Source of the DNA: CACKLF01 sp002725175 | GTDB lineage: Bacteria > Pseudomonadota > Alphaproteobacteria > Rhodobacterales > Rhodobacteraceae | Assembly: GCA_002725175.2 (NCBI GenBank) | Contig: PBQX02000088.1 | Location: 1-15,489 of the forward strand | DNA: 15,489 nt | Reading direction: 5' to 3' | Shown: one piece after another, positions 1 to 8,016 of the stretch | Position numbering within the stretch: position 1 is the first letter of the stretch | How the letters are laid out: each line of letters begins with the position of its first letter | The notes under the pieces: generated by a model | Databases searched by the model: none | What the model was told of the DNA's origin: nothing | Seen by the model: the letters and a program-made list of their open reading frames with translations, nothing else | Made by a program: the position numbers and the translations under genes

Positions 1-2
1 TG

Positions 3-629
3 AAAGATATGATATGGGCAATTCGCACACCCAAATTAACTTCGGATAGATCAGGATATGGACAAGTGGTTCCATTAACAGAGCCTAAGCACAACATGCT
101 AAGGTTAATCTGGCATAGCCCAGTGGGTTCAATTTCTGCCCCCTTTGCTCCTGTATTTATAGGACAAACAGAAGTTCCCAAAGAATTTCAAAAGCATCGT
201 TATCTGACCTCAGGTGAAGACTCTAGGTTTATGGACAATTCAGAAAGAATACAGGGGTTTTCAGAGCAAATGTCTAATGTAGATCAAGGTATAGAAACCT
301 CACGGTCTGCGGTGCTAGAAGCCAAAAGGTTATTGTATTTAATGGTACAAGACAAAGAGACATACACGCCTGAAGTTCTGGAAGCATTTAAAAGTCACGA
401 AAATCAACTACTACTTGATCTAGGGGTTATATTAAAAGCTTCTGAACTCTTATTGAATGAAAATGAAGAAGCAAAAGCTCAATCTTTGCTTACCTACTTC
501 AGCAACCAATCATTACTTTCTGGGTTGGATTTGGTGATTAAACTTTCGGAAAGTATTTATTTAAGAAACAAATTGAAACCCCAAGGACAAAAAAATGAAG
601 GATTTAAAATGTATGATCAAATCTGGTGA
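3..629 (+). CDS. Probable C69-type dipeptidase, C-terminal part (5' partial)
   Basis: The frame is open to the left edge of the window, so this is very likely the C-terminal ~209 residues of a longer gene; the ATG at 9 need not be the start. The visible protein begins with an R-T-P segment and a SGYGQVVPL stretch. Next comes W-H-S-P-V-G-S followed by PFAPVFIG, TEVP and HRYL, then a helical C-terminal half without membrane segments. The pattern of a Trp-containing strand, then 'PF-P-V-hydrophobic-G' and 'VP' resembles the C-terminal part of family C69 (PepD/secernin-type N-terminal nucleophile) peptidases. The nucleophile Cys would lie upstream and is not visible. The assignment rests on recalled family resemblance and is moderate. 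A terminator-like hairpin overlaps its stop codon. Confidence 0.5.
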   Translation, partial: KDMIWAIRTPKLTSDRSGYGQVVPLTEPKHNMLRLIWHSPVGSISAPFAPVFIGQTEVPKEFQKHRYLTSGEDSRFMDNSERIQGFSEQMSNVDQGIETSRSAVLEAKRLLYLMVQDKETYTPEVLEAFKSHENQLLLDLGVILKASELLLNENEEAKAQSLLTYFSNQSLLSGLDLVIKLSESIYLRNKLKPQGQKNEGFKMYDQIW

Positions 630-649
630 TTCTATAAATCAGATTTTTT
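619..649 (+). terminator. Candidate rho-independent terminator of the C69-type gene
   Basis: AAATCTG at 619-625 pairs with CAGATTT at 640-646, and a run of six T follows from 644. An alternative inner stem pairs TGATT (627-631) with AATCA (637-641). The stem is AT-rich and overlaps the stop codon at 627-629. Confidence 0.5.
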
Positions 650-686
650 CTTGCTTAAAAAATTTATCTTTAAATTAGGAGGGAAA

Positions 687-917
687 ATGGAAGTCAAAAA
701 AAATAATTACCTTGAATGGTTTGGTGTATTAACGGCAATATTATACTCTCTCTTGGTTGCCTCTAATATAGGGGCTGAATTTCTCGGTTTCTCTCTGCTC
801 CTTGTTTCAGCGATTTCCATCGGATTATGGGCTTACTTTGGTAACCATAAAGGAATTCTTTTGCTTCAATTCTTTTATGCTTTAGCTGGCATATTAGGAA
901 TGTTTCGGTGGTTTTAA
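687..917 (+). CDS. Small three-helix inner-membrane protein, unknown function
   Basis: This encodes 76 residues. I chose the ATG at 687 because TAGGAGGG (676-683) lies just upstream, an excellent Shine-Dalgarno site; an in-frame TTG at 651 would add 12 residues but has no comparable site. After a short basic N-terminus (MEVKKNNY) there are three hydrophobic segments, at roughly residues 11-27, 32-50 and 54-75. They contain Trp, Tyr and Phe at the membrane borders, and the protein ends in R-W-F. Size and topology resemble small uncharacterised membrane proteins common in alphaproteobacteria. I cannot assign a function. It stands alone between a terminator-like hairpin upstream and a 190-base non-coding stretch downstream. 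Confidence 0.8.
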   Translation: MEVKKNNYLEWFGVLTAILYSLLVASNIGAEFLGFSLLLVSAISIGLWAYFGNHKGILLLQFFYALAGILGMFRWF

Positions 918-1021
918 GTAAAAATATCCGAATATATACTTCTTAATTTTGGAACAACCCGACTAGAGCAAATTTTTTAAATTATTCTCCATATGTAAAA
1001 TGGGGTTGCTACAAACCAAAA

Positions 1022-1058
1022 GCTCTCTATTATTCCCTATAAGTATAGGGTTTAGAGC
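1022..1058. other. Nested inverted repeat in the 918-1107 intergenic region
   Basis: CCCTATA (1035-1041) and TATAGGG (1044-1050) form a near-perfect dyad with a two-base centre. It is enclosed by GCTCT (1022-1026) and AGAGC (1054-1058). No T-tract follows, so it looks more like a protein-binding dyad or an RNA hairpin than a terminator. I see no other feature in this spacer except the small hairpin at 1073-1088. Confidence 0.4.
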
Positions 1059-1072
1059 ACTCTTCAACATAT

Positions 1073-1088
1073 GCGACAATTCCGTCGC
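1073..1088 (+). promoter_or_regulatory. Short GC-rich hairpin just upstream of the coiled-coil gene
   Basis: GCGAC (1073-1077) pairs with GTCGC (1084-1088) around a six-base loop. It lies immediately before the AGAGG ribosome-binding site (1091-1095) of the gene at 1108. In this AT-rich context it could form in the leader mRNA. Any regulatory role is inferred. Confidence 0.3.
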
Positions 1089-1107
1089 CTAGAGGTAAAA
1101 AGTTCCT

Positions 1108-1845
1108 ATGAGTCTAATAAAGGCTATAATAAATATTCTAACCATAGTATTTAAGACTGCTATTTTTTTAGTTAGAGTCATATTTCGATTTAGACTAATA
1201 GTACTCCTATTATTAGCCTTAGGATCTCTCTTAATAAATATCTCATTATTTACTGGGACTTTTTATTTCGAAAACTTTAATTCAATATTTCAAACAATCA
1301 CAAGAACGACTCCCGTTGCTTATCAAGATAGAGAAGAAATAAGGATCACTAAGGAAGAGTTGGCTGCTTCCAAGGAAGCCTTAAATGATCAAAATGCCGC
1401 CAGCATAGATCTAAAGAAAAAAATTGAGCAACTCACAAAAAGGATTGATAAAGATGCTGAAGCCATCAGCGAAATGAACAGTGAGAATGAGCTCCTAAAA
1501 GGGCTTGTCCGGCAGAACGAGAAATTGAATGAAACACTTCGTGAGAAAAATGCTAACCTATCAAATAGTCGACTTTCAGAAGTTATTCGAGAGAACAATA
1601 CCCTAATCGAAACACTTCAAAATAATATTGCTAAACTTACTGAAAATTTATCTGTTAAGGACAGTCAAATTATGGATCTTAAAGATCAGTTGAACGAACT
1701 TTCCCAAAATCTACTAGTCAAAGATAGTAGAATATTAGACCTTAAAGATCAGCTGGACGAACTTTCAAAAAGATTTGAAGATCTCAGAAATGATAATTCT
1801 AGACTAGAAAATGAATTAGAACGCCGAAACGTTAAAGGGTACTAA
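1108..1845 (+). CDS. Membrane-anchored coiled-coil protein with tandem 21-residue repeat
   Basis: This encodes 245 residues and starts at ATG 1108, with AGAGG at 1091-1095 as a somewhat distant ribosome-binding site. The N-terminal ~50 residues are strongly hydrophobic with scattered Arg and Lys: an amphipathic stretch at 1-28, then a clear membrane helix at about 30-52. A short linker rich in Thr follows. From about residue 75 to 240 the protein is charged and heptad-like, typical of a long coiled coil. Residues 181-201 and 202-222 are near-identical tandem copies of a 21-residue unit, three heptads each, beginning L-S/L-V-K-D-S. No catalytic domain is visible. Such proteins often act as envelope scaffolds or spacers, but nothing here identifies a partner. 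It converges on the M29 peptidase gene, 34 bases away. Confidence 0.8.
   Translation: MSLIKAIINILTIVFKTAIFLVRVIFRFRLIVLLLLALGSLLINISLFTGTFYFENFNSIFQTITRTTPVAYQDREEIRITKEELAASKEALNDQNAASIDLKKKIEQLTKRIDKDAEAISEMNSENELLKGLVRQNEKLNETLREKNANLSNSRLSEVIRENNTLIETLQNNIAKLTENLSVKDSQIMDLKDQLNELSQNLLVKDSRILDLKDQLDELSKRFEDLRNDNSRLENELERRNVKGY
1648..1773 (+). repeat. Tandem 63-bp coding repeat (two copies)
   Basis: Copy one (1648-1710) and copy two (1711-1773) encode 21-residue units that match at most positions, including the shared core DLKDQL and the ELS near the end. The copies differ mostly by single-base changes, which indicates internal duplication within the coiled coil followed by drift. Confidence 0.75.
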
Positions 1846-1879
1846 ATTATCTGAAGAATTTTTTTATCTGGCTCTAAAT

Positions 1880-3121
1880 TTACACCCATTCGCCTTTTCG
1901 GAATACTGGAGTTCTATCCCCACTCTCTGATATTCCATCTATGTCAATTTCTTTAGAACCTATCATCCAATCTATATGGATCATACTGCTATTCCCTCCT
2001 TTAGCCTTAACTTCTGCTTCTGACAAATTAGTCTTACTCTTAAAACATTTTGAATAGCATTGCCCTAAGGCGATATGACAGGCAGCATTTTCATCAAATA
2101 AAGTATTATAAAAAAGCAGACCAGATTGTGAAATTGGTGAACTATCTGGCACTAAAGCAACCTCACCCAGTCTTCTGGCTCCTTCATCAGAATCTAAGAC
2201 TTTTAAGAGGACTTCTTCCCCTTTCGATGCTTTTGCCTCTACAATCTTTCCAGCTTCAAAGTGAACTTGAATATTATCAATTAAACTTCCCTGATGTGAC
2301 AAAGGTTTTGTTGATGATACCTTACCATCAACTCGCAAAGCATGTGGGGTGGTAAATACTTCTTCTGATGGGATATTTGGATTACAAACAACTCCATTTT
2401 CGGCTTTCGAAGCACCACCCATCCATTCATGATCTTCAGCAAGGCCAACTGTTAGGTCTGTATTTGGACCTGAAAAATGAAGTGCATGAAAACTCTTTTC
2501 ATTCAGCCAATTGGAGCGAACCCTCAACTTTGCGTTATGGTCTTCCCAAGCTTTAACAGGATCATCAAAATCTACTCTAGAAGCGGAAAAGATTGCATCG
2601 GCAAGTTTTGCCTGTGCTTCATCAATAGGTAATTCAGGAAACATTCTCATTGCCCAAGCTTTTCCAGGCCAGGAAATGATATTCCAATTCACTTTGAATT
2701 GGGTAATTCGTTCCCTTGCAGGTTTTAATGCTATTGAATTTGCCTTATTTGCCCTTCCAACTTTATCTGGNTCTTCATTTGATAAAAGCATCGGATCATC
2801 ACCAGCAATAGCCATCCGAGCTGTATTATTATCAAATGCTTCACTCATACCATTGTAGAGCCAAGCGGCTGCCTTATCAAAGGATTGTGAAGGAGCNTGC
2901 TTGTATCGAGCTAGTACAATCTCTGGGTCGGAAAACAAAGGTGTAACTACACCAGCTCCTGCCTTATATGCATGAACAGCAATACGCCTAACAAGAGGTA
3001 AAGCTTCTACAGGTGCCGTCAGCAACAAATCCTGACCTGGCTGCAGCGCAACCCCAGTCTTAACTGATAGCTCTGCTAAACGGTCTAATTTTTTTTCGTC
3101 AATCATTTTATTGTCATCCAT
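1880..3121 (-). CDS. M29 family metal-dependent aminopeptidase (aminopeptidase T/PepS type)
   Basis: This encodes 413 residues, the usual length for family M29, from the ATG at 3119-3121. An in-frame start at 3187 would add 22 hydrophobic residues not typical of this cytosolic family. The C-terminal half carries the full set of family landmarks. These are NIPSEEVFTTP (residues 248-258, with metal-binding Glu at 253/254), LGE with Glu320, FYNTLFDENAACHIALG with His349, Tyr356, and IHIDW with His382 and Asp384. These match the Glu/Glu/His/His/Asp dinuclear metal site known for aminopeptidase T. It would release N-terminal residues from peptides in the cytoplasm. It lies 80 bases behind the cupin gene on the same strand, so the two are probably cotranscribed. 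Two unresolved bases (2771, 2897) affect single codons only. Confidence 0.93.
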   Translation of the reverse strand: MDDNKMIDEKKLDRLAELSVKTGVALQPGQDLLLTAPVEALPLVRRIAVHAYKAGAGVVTPLFSDPEIVLARYKXAPSQSFDKAAAWLYNGMSEAFDNNTARMAIAGDDPMLLSNEXPDKVGRANKANSIALKPARERITQFKVNWNIISWPGKAWAMRMFPELPIDEAQAKLADAIFSASRVDFDDPVKAWEDHNAKLRVRSNWLNEKSFHALHFSGPNTDLTVGLAEDHEWMGGASKAENGVVCNPNIPSEEVFTTPHALRVDGKVSSTKPLSHQGSLIDNIQVHFEAGKIVEAKASKGEEVLLKVLDSDEGARRLGEVALVPDSSPISQSGLLFYNTLFDENAACHIALGQCYSKCFKSKTNLSEAEVKAKGGNSSMIHIDWMIGSKEIDIDGISESGDRTPVFRKGEWV

Positions 3122-3201
3122 TTGATTTCTAACCCCTATAAAGAACAAAATTTTCCATACGATAAGTGTTGAAGCATTTCCCGTCAACAGAAGTAGTGTT
3201 T

Positions 3202-3570
3202 CTAATCAAATCTTAACTGAGTCTTTCCAATCCAACCAGGCAAATAATCCACTCTGGGTGGGGAGAAAATTTCGTAATATGTACAGCCTTCTGATCCGCA
3301 TCCAATTAATCCATGCTTGGAGCCGGAAGGAAAGAACACCATATCTCCTTTTTCGGCACGAATAATCTTATCATCTACCTTTAGCGTAGCTTCACCTTTT
3401 AGCATCACAAGCATTTGTTCGTTCTCATGCCAGTGCAACTTTCCATCAAAATCTGCATCTGGGGAAGTTTCTACCAATACTGCAGAAAGTTTATCTGCAG
3501 ATACTGCCTTGCGAGTAGCCCCCTTACGCATTCCCTCAGTTTCAGGAAGAGAAGTCCAATCTATTTTCAT
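3202..3570 (-). CDS. Single-domain cupin protein
   Basis: This encodes 122 residues from the ATG at 3568-3570, preceded on its own strand by TTAGGA about seven bases upstream. Cupin motif 1 is visible as His46-Trp-His48, three residues, Gln52, then Gly59; motif 2 is GDMVFFPSGSKHG with His86. The three His and Gln52 would bind a divalent metal, with Gln in place of the commoner Glu. The predicted fold is one small beta-barrel, and the C-terminal tail ends in PGWIGKTQLRFD. Cupins of this size range from dioxygenases and isomerases to simple metabolite sensors, so the substrate cannot be named. It is the first gene of the cupin-M29 peptidase pair and is divergent from the FAD oxidoreductase at 3750, so the three may share a control region. 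Confidence 0.88.
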   Translation of the reverse strand: MKIDWTSLPETEGMRKGATRKAVSADKLSAVLVETSPDADFDGKLHWHENEQMLVMLKGEATLKVDDKIIRAEKGDMVFFPSGSKHGLIGCGSEGCTYYEIFSPPRVDYLPGWIGKTQLRFD

Positions 3571-3749
3571 ATTTTTTCCTAAGTAACTTTTTCATCATTA
3601 ATTTTTGATTTTTTTATTTCTTAATCAATATCTTCTATCGGCATTTAGAGAAATCATTTCGTTTTCTTTTGTCAACTCAAAACATAATTCTTTTCTACAT
3701 TCTAACTTGCTGATAAAATAAACATGTAACAAAATCCTGAAGGCACAAA
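3571..3749. promoter_or_regulatory. Divergent intergenic region between the cupin and DAO-type oxidoreductase genes
   Basis: These 179 AT-rich bases separate the starts of two divergent genes and must hold both promoters. Ribosome-binding sites are clear at each end: TTAGGA for the minus-strand cupin and GAAGG (3739-3743) for the plus-strand gene. I found no well-spaced -35/-10 pair and no strong dyad, so individual promoters are not assigned. Confidence 0.5.
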
Positions 3750-4916
3750 ATGTCCCCAGATGTTGTAATTGTAGGAGCAGGAATAACAGGGTGTTCAACA
3801 GCCTACGAACTTTCAAAGGCTGGTTTCAAAGTTCAAGTGTTTGAACGATATTTTCCTGCTGCTATGGCGTCAGGTTGGACTCTTGCGGGCGTAAGACAAT
3901 CAGGACGNCATCAAGCAGAACTGCCCCTAGCAAAATATTCTATAGACAAATGGGCTAGCCTTAGTGAAGAGCTTCAATACAACATTGGTTATATACAAGA
4001 AGGAAACTTGAGATTGGCACGTGATGAAGGTGAGAGTTCAACAATCCAACTTCTAGTTAAACAACAAAAAGAAGCTGGGCTGGATATAACTTATCTTTCA
4101 AATAATAAAAGTGTGAGGGAGGTTGCNCCTTTACTTTCCGAAAAAATACATTCTGCATCATTTTGTCGAACTGATGGACATGCTGATCCTGTTGCAACTG
4201 TGGAGGCATATAAATTAGCAGCTGAAAGAAATGGTTGCATCTTTCATATTGGGAGAGAGATCAAAAAGTTATGCATTAATGAAGGCAAGCTGGAAGGCGT
4301 TGTTAGTTCTGAGGGTAAAATAAATACAAACTCCTGCCTATTGGCTTGCGGAGTACAAACCAATCTGCTTATGACAGATTCCAATTTTTCTGTTCCTATG
4401 TCGATACCTATAGTTACCGTAATCCAGACGGAACCCGTGGATAAAATTCTTAAACCGGTAATAGGTGTTGGTAATGCAAATATGTCCATGCGGCAGGAGA
4501 AAAGCGGTAGCTTTCGGTTATCAAGTGGGGCACAAGACTGGAACGGGAGTTTAACAGAAAAAGATAAAAAGCCTTATGCCCTGCCATCACTGGAAAAGGT
4601 NTACGCAACTTTAGATTTAGGCTTTAATGTCCTGCCTCTACTAAAAAGATCACCCATTAGAGATGTTTGGGGAGGGCTTCTCGACCTAACCCCTGACGCA
4701 CTGCCGGTGATGGACAAAGTTCCTGATATAAATGGACTTTATGTTGCTTCAGGATTTTCTGGTCATGGGTTTGGTATTGCTCCAGCTACTAGCCATATTC
4801 TTAGCAACCTACTCTTAAACAAGCCTTCCGAACTGCCTACAGAGGCTTTTTCCATACGTAGATTTGAAAAACATAAATCTTCCAAAAAAAATGAAGAACT
4901 AACTCTTCACGGCTGA
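3750..4916 (+). CDS. FAD-dependent oxidoreductase, DAO family (sarcosine oxidase beta / D-amino acid oxidase type)
   Basis: This encodes 388 residues, a normal length for the family, with GAAGG seven bases before the ATG. The N-terminus holds the Rossmann dinucleotide site Gly9-X-Gly11-X-X-Gly14, followed by the ribose-binding acidic residue Glu32. The family's C-terminal FAD-contacting block is also present: WGGLLDLTPDALPVMD at about 307-322 and SGFSGHGFGIAP at 334-345. Members oxidise the C-N bond of glycine derivatives and D-amino acids (sarcosine, dimethylglycine, glycine, D-amino acids). This version most resembles stand-alone SoxB-like proteins, but the substrate is not readable. The unresolved bases checked lie at third positions: 3908 (CGN, Arg), 4127 (GCN, Ala) and 4601 (GTN, Val), so the protein is intact. 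No sarcosine oxidase alpha, gamma or delta subunit gene is adjacent. Confidence 0.9.
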   Translation: MSPDVVIVGAGITGCSTAYELSKAGFKVQVFERYFPAAMASGWTLAGVRQSGXHQAELPLAKYSIDKWASLSEELQYNIGYIQEGNLRLARDEGESSTIQLLVKQQKEAGLDITYLSNNKSVREVXPLLSEKIHSASFCRTDGHADPVATVEAYKLAAERNGCIFHIGREIKKLCINEGKLEGVVSSEGKINTNSCLLACGVQTNLLMTDSNFSVPMSIPIVTVIQTEPVDKILKPVIGVGNANMSMRQEKSGSFRLSSGAQDWNGSLTEKDKKPYALPSLEKXYATLDLGFNVLPLLKRSPIRDVWGGLLDLTPDALPVMDKVPDINGLYVASGFSGHGFGIAPATSHILSNLLLNKPSELPTEAFSIRRFEKHKSSKKNEELTLHG

Positions 4917-4923
4917 ATTTATA

Positions 4924-4958
4924 AAAAAGCGAATGGGCAAATATATAAGCCNCTTTTT
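4924..4958. terminator. Candidate bidirectional terminator between convergent genes
   Basis: AAAAAGCG (4924-4931) can pair with CNCTTTTT (4951-4958), fully so if the unresolved base is G, across a 19-base loop. The A- and T-runs at the stem ends would serve either strand. It lies between the stop codons of the oxidoreductase (+) and the monooxygenase (-). Confidence 0.45.
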
Positions 4959-4969
4959 CAATTTGGCTA

Positions 4970-6907
4970 TTAAACTTTAGGGATCACCATGAATGCCTCG
5001 AAGAATGAACGAATTGAATCAACTGACNCAAGGCTAAAAATTTTCGATACATGGTGATCAGGCCTCACAATTACTACACAGCCCTCTTCTTTGTTTATTC
5101 CCCTTATTTCAAAGATATCCTCTCCTAACTTAAAATTTGGACAAAATACCTTCTCATAATCAATTAAATTATACTTTCCTTTATAAGGCATAAGAAGTGA
5201 TGGTAACCAACTAGGATTGAAATCTCGATGATTCATTTGAAAAATTGCTCTTACATCAAAAACACTATCAATATCTAATCCCTTTTGGGTATAGGTTTTT
5301 ATGAGAGAGTTATTAAGTTCAGACAAACCCTTGCATAAGGAGTGAACTTTGGAATCTTCTTGNCTTNAGAAATTGTTGTCAGAAAAAATAAATAATCTCC
5401 AACGCCCATCTGCTTTTAATGTATGGCCAAGTTGAATTGGTTTAGCATCAAAAACTCTGATTACAGGAGCAGAGTGAAACCGTGTTCCAACCATAAAACC
5501 TTTGGCTAAATCCTGGTACTCTGAAGAACCCGTAATTAGTGACTTAGAGTATTTTGTTTCTGTGCCTGCCGTAAATCTTCCATACTTTTTAAAATATTTT
5601 TCAAATTCCTTTGGATCAATTTCTTCGTCATTATTGGAGTTAACACTTTTAGGGCGCGCACTGAACATGCGGGCAAATTCTNTATCAAATTCAATTAGCT
5701 GGCTGGCAACTGCACGTCTTTCTTCAGAATATGTTTTTAAAATATCCGGCAAGCACTGTCCTGCTAAAACAGAGCCTAATTTCCATCCCAAATTAAAGCT
5801 ATCTGCCATTGCAACATTCATACCCTGCCCTGCCTTAGGGCTGTGAGTATGACACGAATCTCCTACAATAAAACCTCGAGGATCTCTATTTTCCCTTTTT
5901 AGGTCATCGAAACGNTCGGCAAGCCTTTGGCCTATTTCATAAACCGACCACCAAGCGACTTCTTTTACTTCAAACTGGTAAGGGTTTAAAATCCTCTTTG
6001 CAGAAGTAATTAATGTTTCTATTTTAATATCTTTAGATGATAATCTTTCGTCCTCTTTCAATTTGTCGAGCTCGATATATAATCTCACCAAATATCCACC
6101 CTCCCGTGGAATAATGAGTAAGTTTCCTTCATGAGACGAATGGACTACAGACTTAAATCTGATGTCAGGAAAATCACTTATAGCCAACACATCCATGACA
6201 CCCCAAATCTGATTAGCTGAATCGCCTTTCAATTTAATTTTTAAAAAATCTCGAACGGAACTTCGAGCTCCATCACAACCCACAACGAATTGAGACCTAA
6301 CTATGTGCGTCTTCTTTTGCTTTTGGCTATCAAGTTCTTGAAAGGTCGCCATTACTGGATAAGATTCATTCACTCCGATATTGGGACCGTCATCAACCTT
6401 TAAATCAATTAATTTTAATTTATAGTTGGGTTGAATCCTGAAGGGAGCATTATACATTTTCTCGAGAAGATGATCATGAACCCGTGCCTGATTCAGAATT
6501 ACATGAGGAAATTCAGACAATCCATCTTCGGTATCTTGGATCCTAGAGCTTCTTACTATCTCCTGTTCATTCTGATGGCTCGGTTTCCAAAATGTAGTTT
6601 CGTTAACCCAATATGCCTCCTTTAAAACTTTTTCACTAAAAGAAAATGCTTCAAACATTTCCATTGTACGACAGGCAACACCATCTGCTTGACCCAACTT
6701 TAGCGGACCTGGTTTCTGATCAACTATTACGGTTTTAACTGAAGAATATTTTGATAGTTGGGTCGCCAGCGTAAGCCCTGCAGGACCACACCCAATAATC
6801 AAGACATCTGCCTCTATAGGTAATGAATCTGATCCCGGNAGAGGTTCTTCACAATCTTCTAAAATCTCCGGATTACCCAGCTTAAAACCATTTAGATGGA
6901 ATTGCAT
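4970..6907 (-). CDS. FAD-dependent aromatic monooxygenase (phenol 2-monooxygenase / 3-hydroxybenzoate 4-monooxygenase family)
   Basis: This encodes 645 residues, the length expected for the phenol hydroxylase/MobA subgroup of class A flavin hydroxylases. Residues 39-44 give the GXGXXG FAD site (GCGPAG). The DG motif, CDGARSSVR, starts at 211 and contacts NAD(P)H and FAD. The GD motif is GFIVGDSCHTHSPKAGQGMN at 345-364. WWSVYEIGQR at about 319-328 matches the phenol hydroxylase region with the active-site Tyr. Residues ~450-645 form the thioredoxin-like C-terminal domain of this subgroup, including VIVRPDHHV. It would hydroxylate a phenolic ring using NAD(P)H and O2. AAAGG lies about nine bases upstream on its strand. 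It stands alone, with no ring-cleavage dioxygenase nearby, so the exact phenolic substrate is unknown. Several codons contain unresolved bases but the frame is open. Confidence 0.92.
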   Translation of the reverse strand: MQFHLNGFKLGNPEILEDCEEPXPGSDSLPIEADVLIIGCGPAGLTLATQLSKYSSVKTVIVDQKPGPLKLGQADGVACRTMEMFEAFSFSEKVLKEAYWVNETTFWKPSHQNEQEIVRSSRIQDTEDGLSEFPHVILNQARVHDHLLEKMYNAPFRIQPNYKLKLIDLKVDDGPNIGVNESYPVMATFQELDSQKQKKTHIVRSQFVVGCDGARSSVRDFLKIKLKGDSANQIWGVMDVLAISDFPDIRFKSVVHSSHEGNLLIIPREGGYLVRLYIELDKLKEDERLSSKDIKIETLITSAKRILNPYQFEVKEVAWWSVYEIGQRLAXRFDDLKRENRDPRGFIVGDSCHTHSPKAGQGMNVAMADSFNLGWKLGSVLAGQCLPDILKTYSEERRAVASQLIEFDXEFARMFSARPKSVNSNNDEEIDPKEFEKYFKKYGRFTAGTETKYSKSLITGSSEYQDLAKGFMVGTRFHSAPVIRVFDAKPIQLGHTLKADGRWRLFIFSDNNFXXQEDSKVHSLCKGLSELNNSLIKTYTQKGLDIDSVFDVRAIFQMNHRDFNPSWLPSLLMPYKGKYNLIDYEKVFCPNFKLGEDIFEIRGINKEEGCVVIVRPDHHVSKIFSLXSVDSIRSFFEAFMVIPKV

Positions 6908-6944
6908 ATTATAACCTTTNCTCTCTCATTAAATAATAAAGACN

Positions 6945-6972
6945 ATGATATTTTGACTCTATCCAGAAGCAA
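6945..6972 (-). promoter_or_regulatory. Candidate sigma70-type promoter for the flavin monooxygenase
   Basis: On the minus strand TTGCTT (6967-6972) and TATCAT (6945-6950) are separated by 16 bases, with the start codon 37 bases further on. This is a plausible but unproven -35/-10 pair. Confidence 0.33.
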
Positions 6973-7006
6973 AATTTTTTCAATCNTTTCGATAAAGAAT
7001 CAACTT

Positions 7007-7037
7007 TTGACCCTTTAATGTTTCCAACTGCAATAAT
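7007..7037 (+). promoter_or_regulatory. Candidate sigma70-type promoter for the metallophosphoesterase operon
   Basis: TTGACC (7007-7012) and AATAAT (7032-7037) each match the consensus at five of six positions. The spacer is 19 bases, longer than optimal. It lies about 60 bases ahead of the first gene of a compact plus-strand gene string. Confidence 0.33.
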
Positions 7038-7095
7038 TCAAATACCGAGGAATAGACAAAAAAGTAGTGCAACAATTGTGTGATTAATGTAAGTT

Positions 7096-8016
7096 ATGCC
7101 AGCGGACACTTTGGAGAACAATGTGGTTAAAATTTGTCTCGTAACTGACATTCACCATGGAGAAAATAATTACTCTGGGGTGTACAATAACGCCTTACCT
7201 TTAATTAAAAAATTTAATGATTTTTGTGACCACCATAAACCCGATTATGTAATTGAGCTTGGTGATAGAATAAATGATTCAACTTATGAGAAGGATTTTG
7301 AATTAGCATCCGAAGTTGCAAATGCATTCTCAAAGAATAACTTTCAGGTCCTCCATATTAATGGCAATCATGACAGAGACAGTCTTTCCTTTGAAGATAA
7401 CAGTAAAATTTTTAACCAGAAAAAGGAAAGTGAGTTTTTAGAATTAGAGACAATAAATCTAGCAGTTTGGCGTGCTGAATCCAAANTGGAAAATACTGAT
7501 AATTTTCGAGGGATCCATGCTAGAGATAGTGATCTTGAATGGCTTTCAAAGATATGCAGAAATTCAAACAAACCTTTACTAATCTTTTCCCATATCCCTC
7601 TATCGGGCCGTAGCCAAATTGGGAATATTTTCTTTGAAAATAATGAAGAACTGTCAAAATACGCGCGCACCGCTGAAATTAGAGATATTTTGACAAAATC
7701 CCTAAATGCAACNTTCTGTTTTTCCGGGCACATCCATCAGAATACCTATACTCAAGTTGATGGAACTTTTCATTTTACTCAACAATCTCTAACTGAAACT
7801 TTTTCAACAGAGGGTAATATCACTAACTCAATGGGCTTAATTGAAATAGACGAAAATTTGAAATGGACAGTTTTTGGAAATGATCAAATAATAATAGAAA
7901 AGCCTATCAATGTTGCAAATTGGGTCCCACCTATTAATAAGTTGGAACCAAAAAATACAGAAGTTAATTTANCGGGCGAAAATGAAATTAACAAAAAAAG
8001 AAAACTGATTGGGTGA
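7096..8016 (+). CDS. Calcineurin-like metallophosphoesterase
   Basis: This encodes 306 residues and shows all signature blocks of the binuclear metallophosphoesterase fold: DIHHG (Asp18, His20), GDRIND (56-61, Asp57), GNHD (90-93), SHIPL (His166) and GHIHQN (His212, His214). It should hydrolyse a phosphomono- or diester in the cytoplasm; no signal peptide or membrane segment is seen. Layout resembles CpdA/Icc-like phosphodiesterases, but the substrate is not determined. The ATG at 7096 has no strong ribosome-binding site; a GTG at 7123, preceded by GGAG, is an alternative start that keeps all motifs. The stop overlaps the start of a 38-codon ORF in the arrangement TGATG, followed closely by the HisD-family gene, so it heads a probable operon. 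Unresolved bases at 7486 and 7972 change one residue each, while 7713 (ACN) is Thr regardless. Confidence 0.9.
   Translation: MPADTLENNVVKICLVTDIHHGENNYSGVYNNALPLIKKFNDFCDHHKPDYVIELGDRINDSTYEKDFELASEVANAFSKNNFQVLHINGNHDRDSLSFEDNSKIFNQKKESEFLELETINLAVWRAESKXENTDNFRGIHARDSDLEWLSKICRNSNKPLLIFSHIPLSGRSQIGNIFFENNEELSKYARTAEIRDILTKSLNAXFCFSGHIHQNTYTQVDGTFHFTQQSLTETFSTEGNITNSMGLIEIDENLKWTVFGNDQIIIEKPINVANWVPPINKLEPKNTEVNLXGENEINKKRKLIG

Noticed and set aside
1015..1098. tRNA-like hairpins
   Set aside because: There are stems but no T-loop consensus, no acceptor stem closing the ends and no clear anticodon arm.
1648..1773. CRISPR-like repeat
   Set aside because: There are only two adjacent copies without spacers, in frame within a coiled-coil gene.
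2050..2858. Plus-strand ORFs opposite the M29 aminopeptidase gene
   Set aside because: They are antisense to a gene with full catalytic motifs, have no ribosome-binding sites and show no recognisable domains.
3122..3187. N-terminal extension of the M29 aminopeptidase as a signal peptide
   Set aside because: The 22 extra residues are not followed by a cleavage site, family members are cytosolic, and the ATG at 3121 gives the normal family length.
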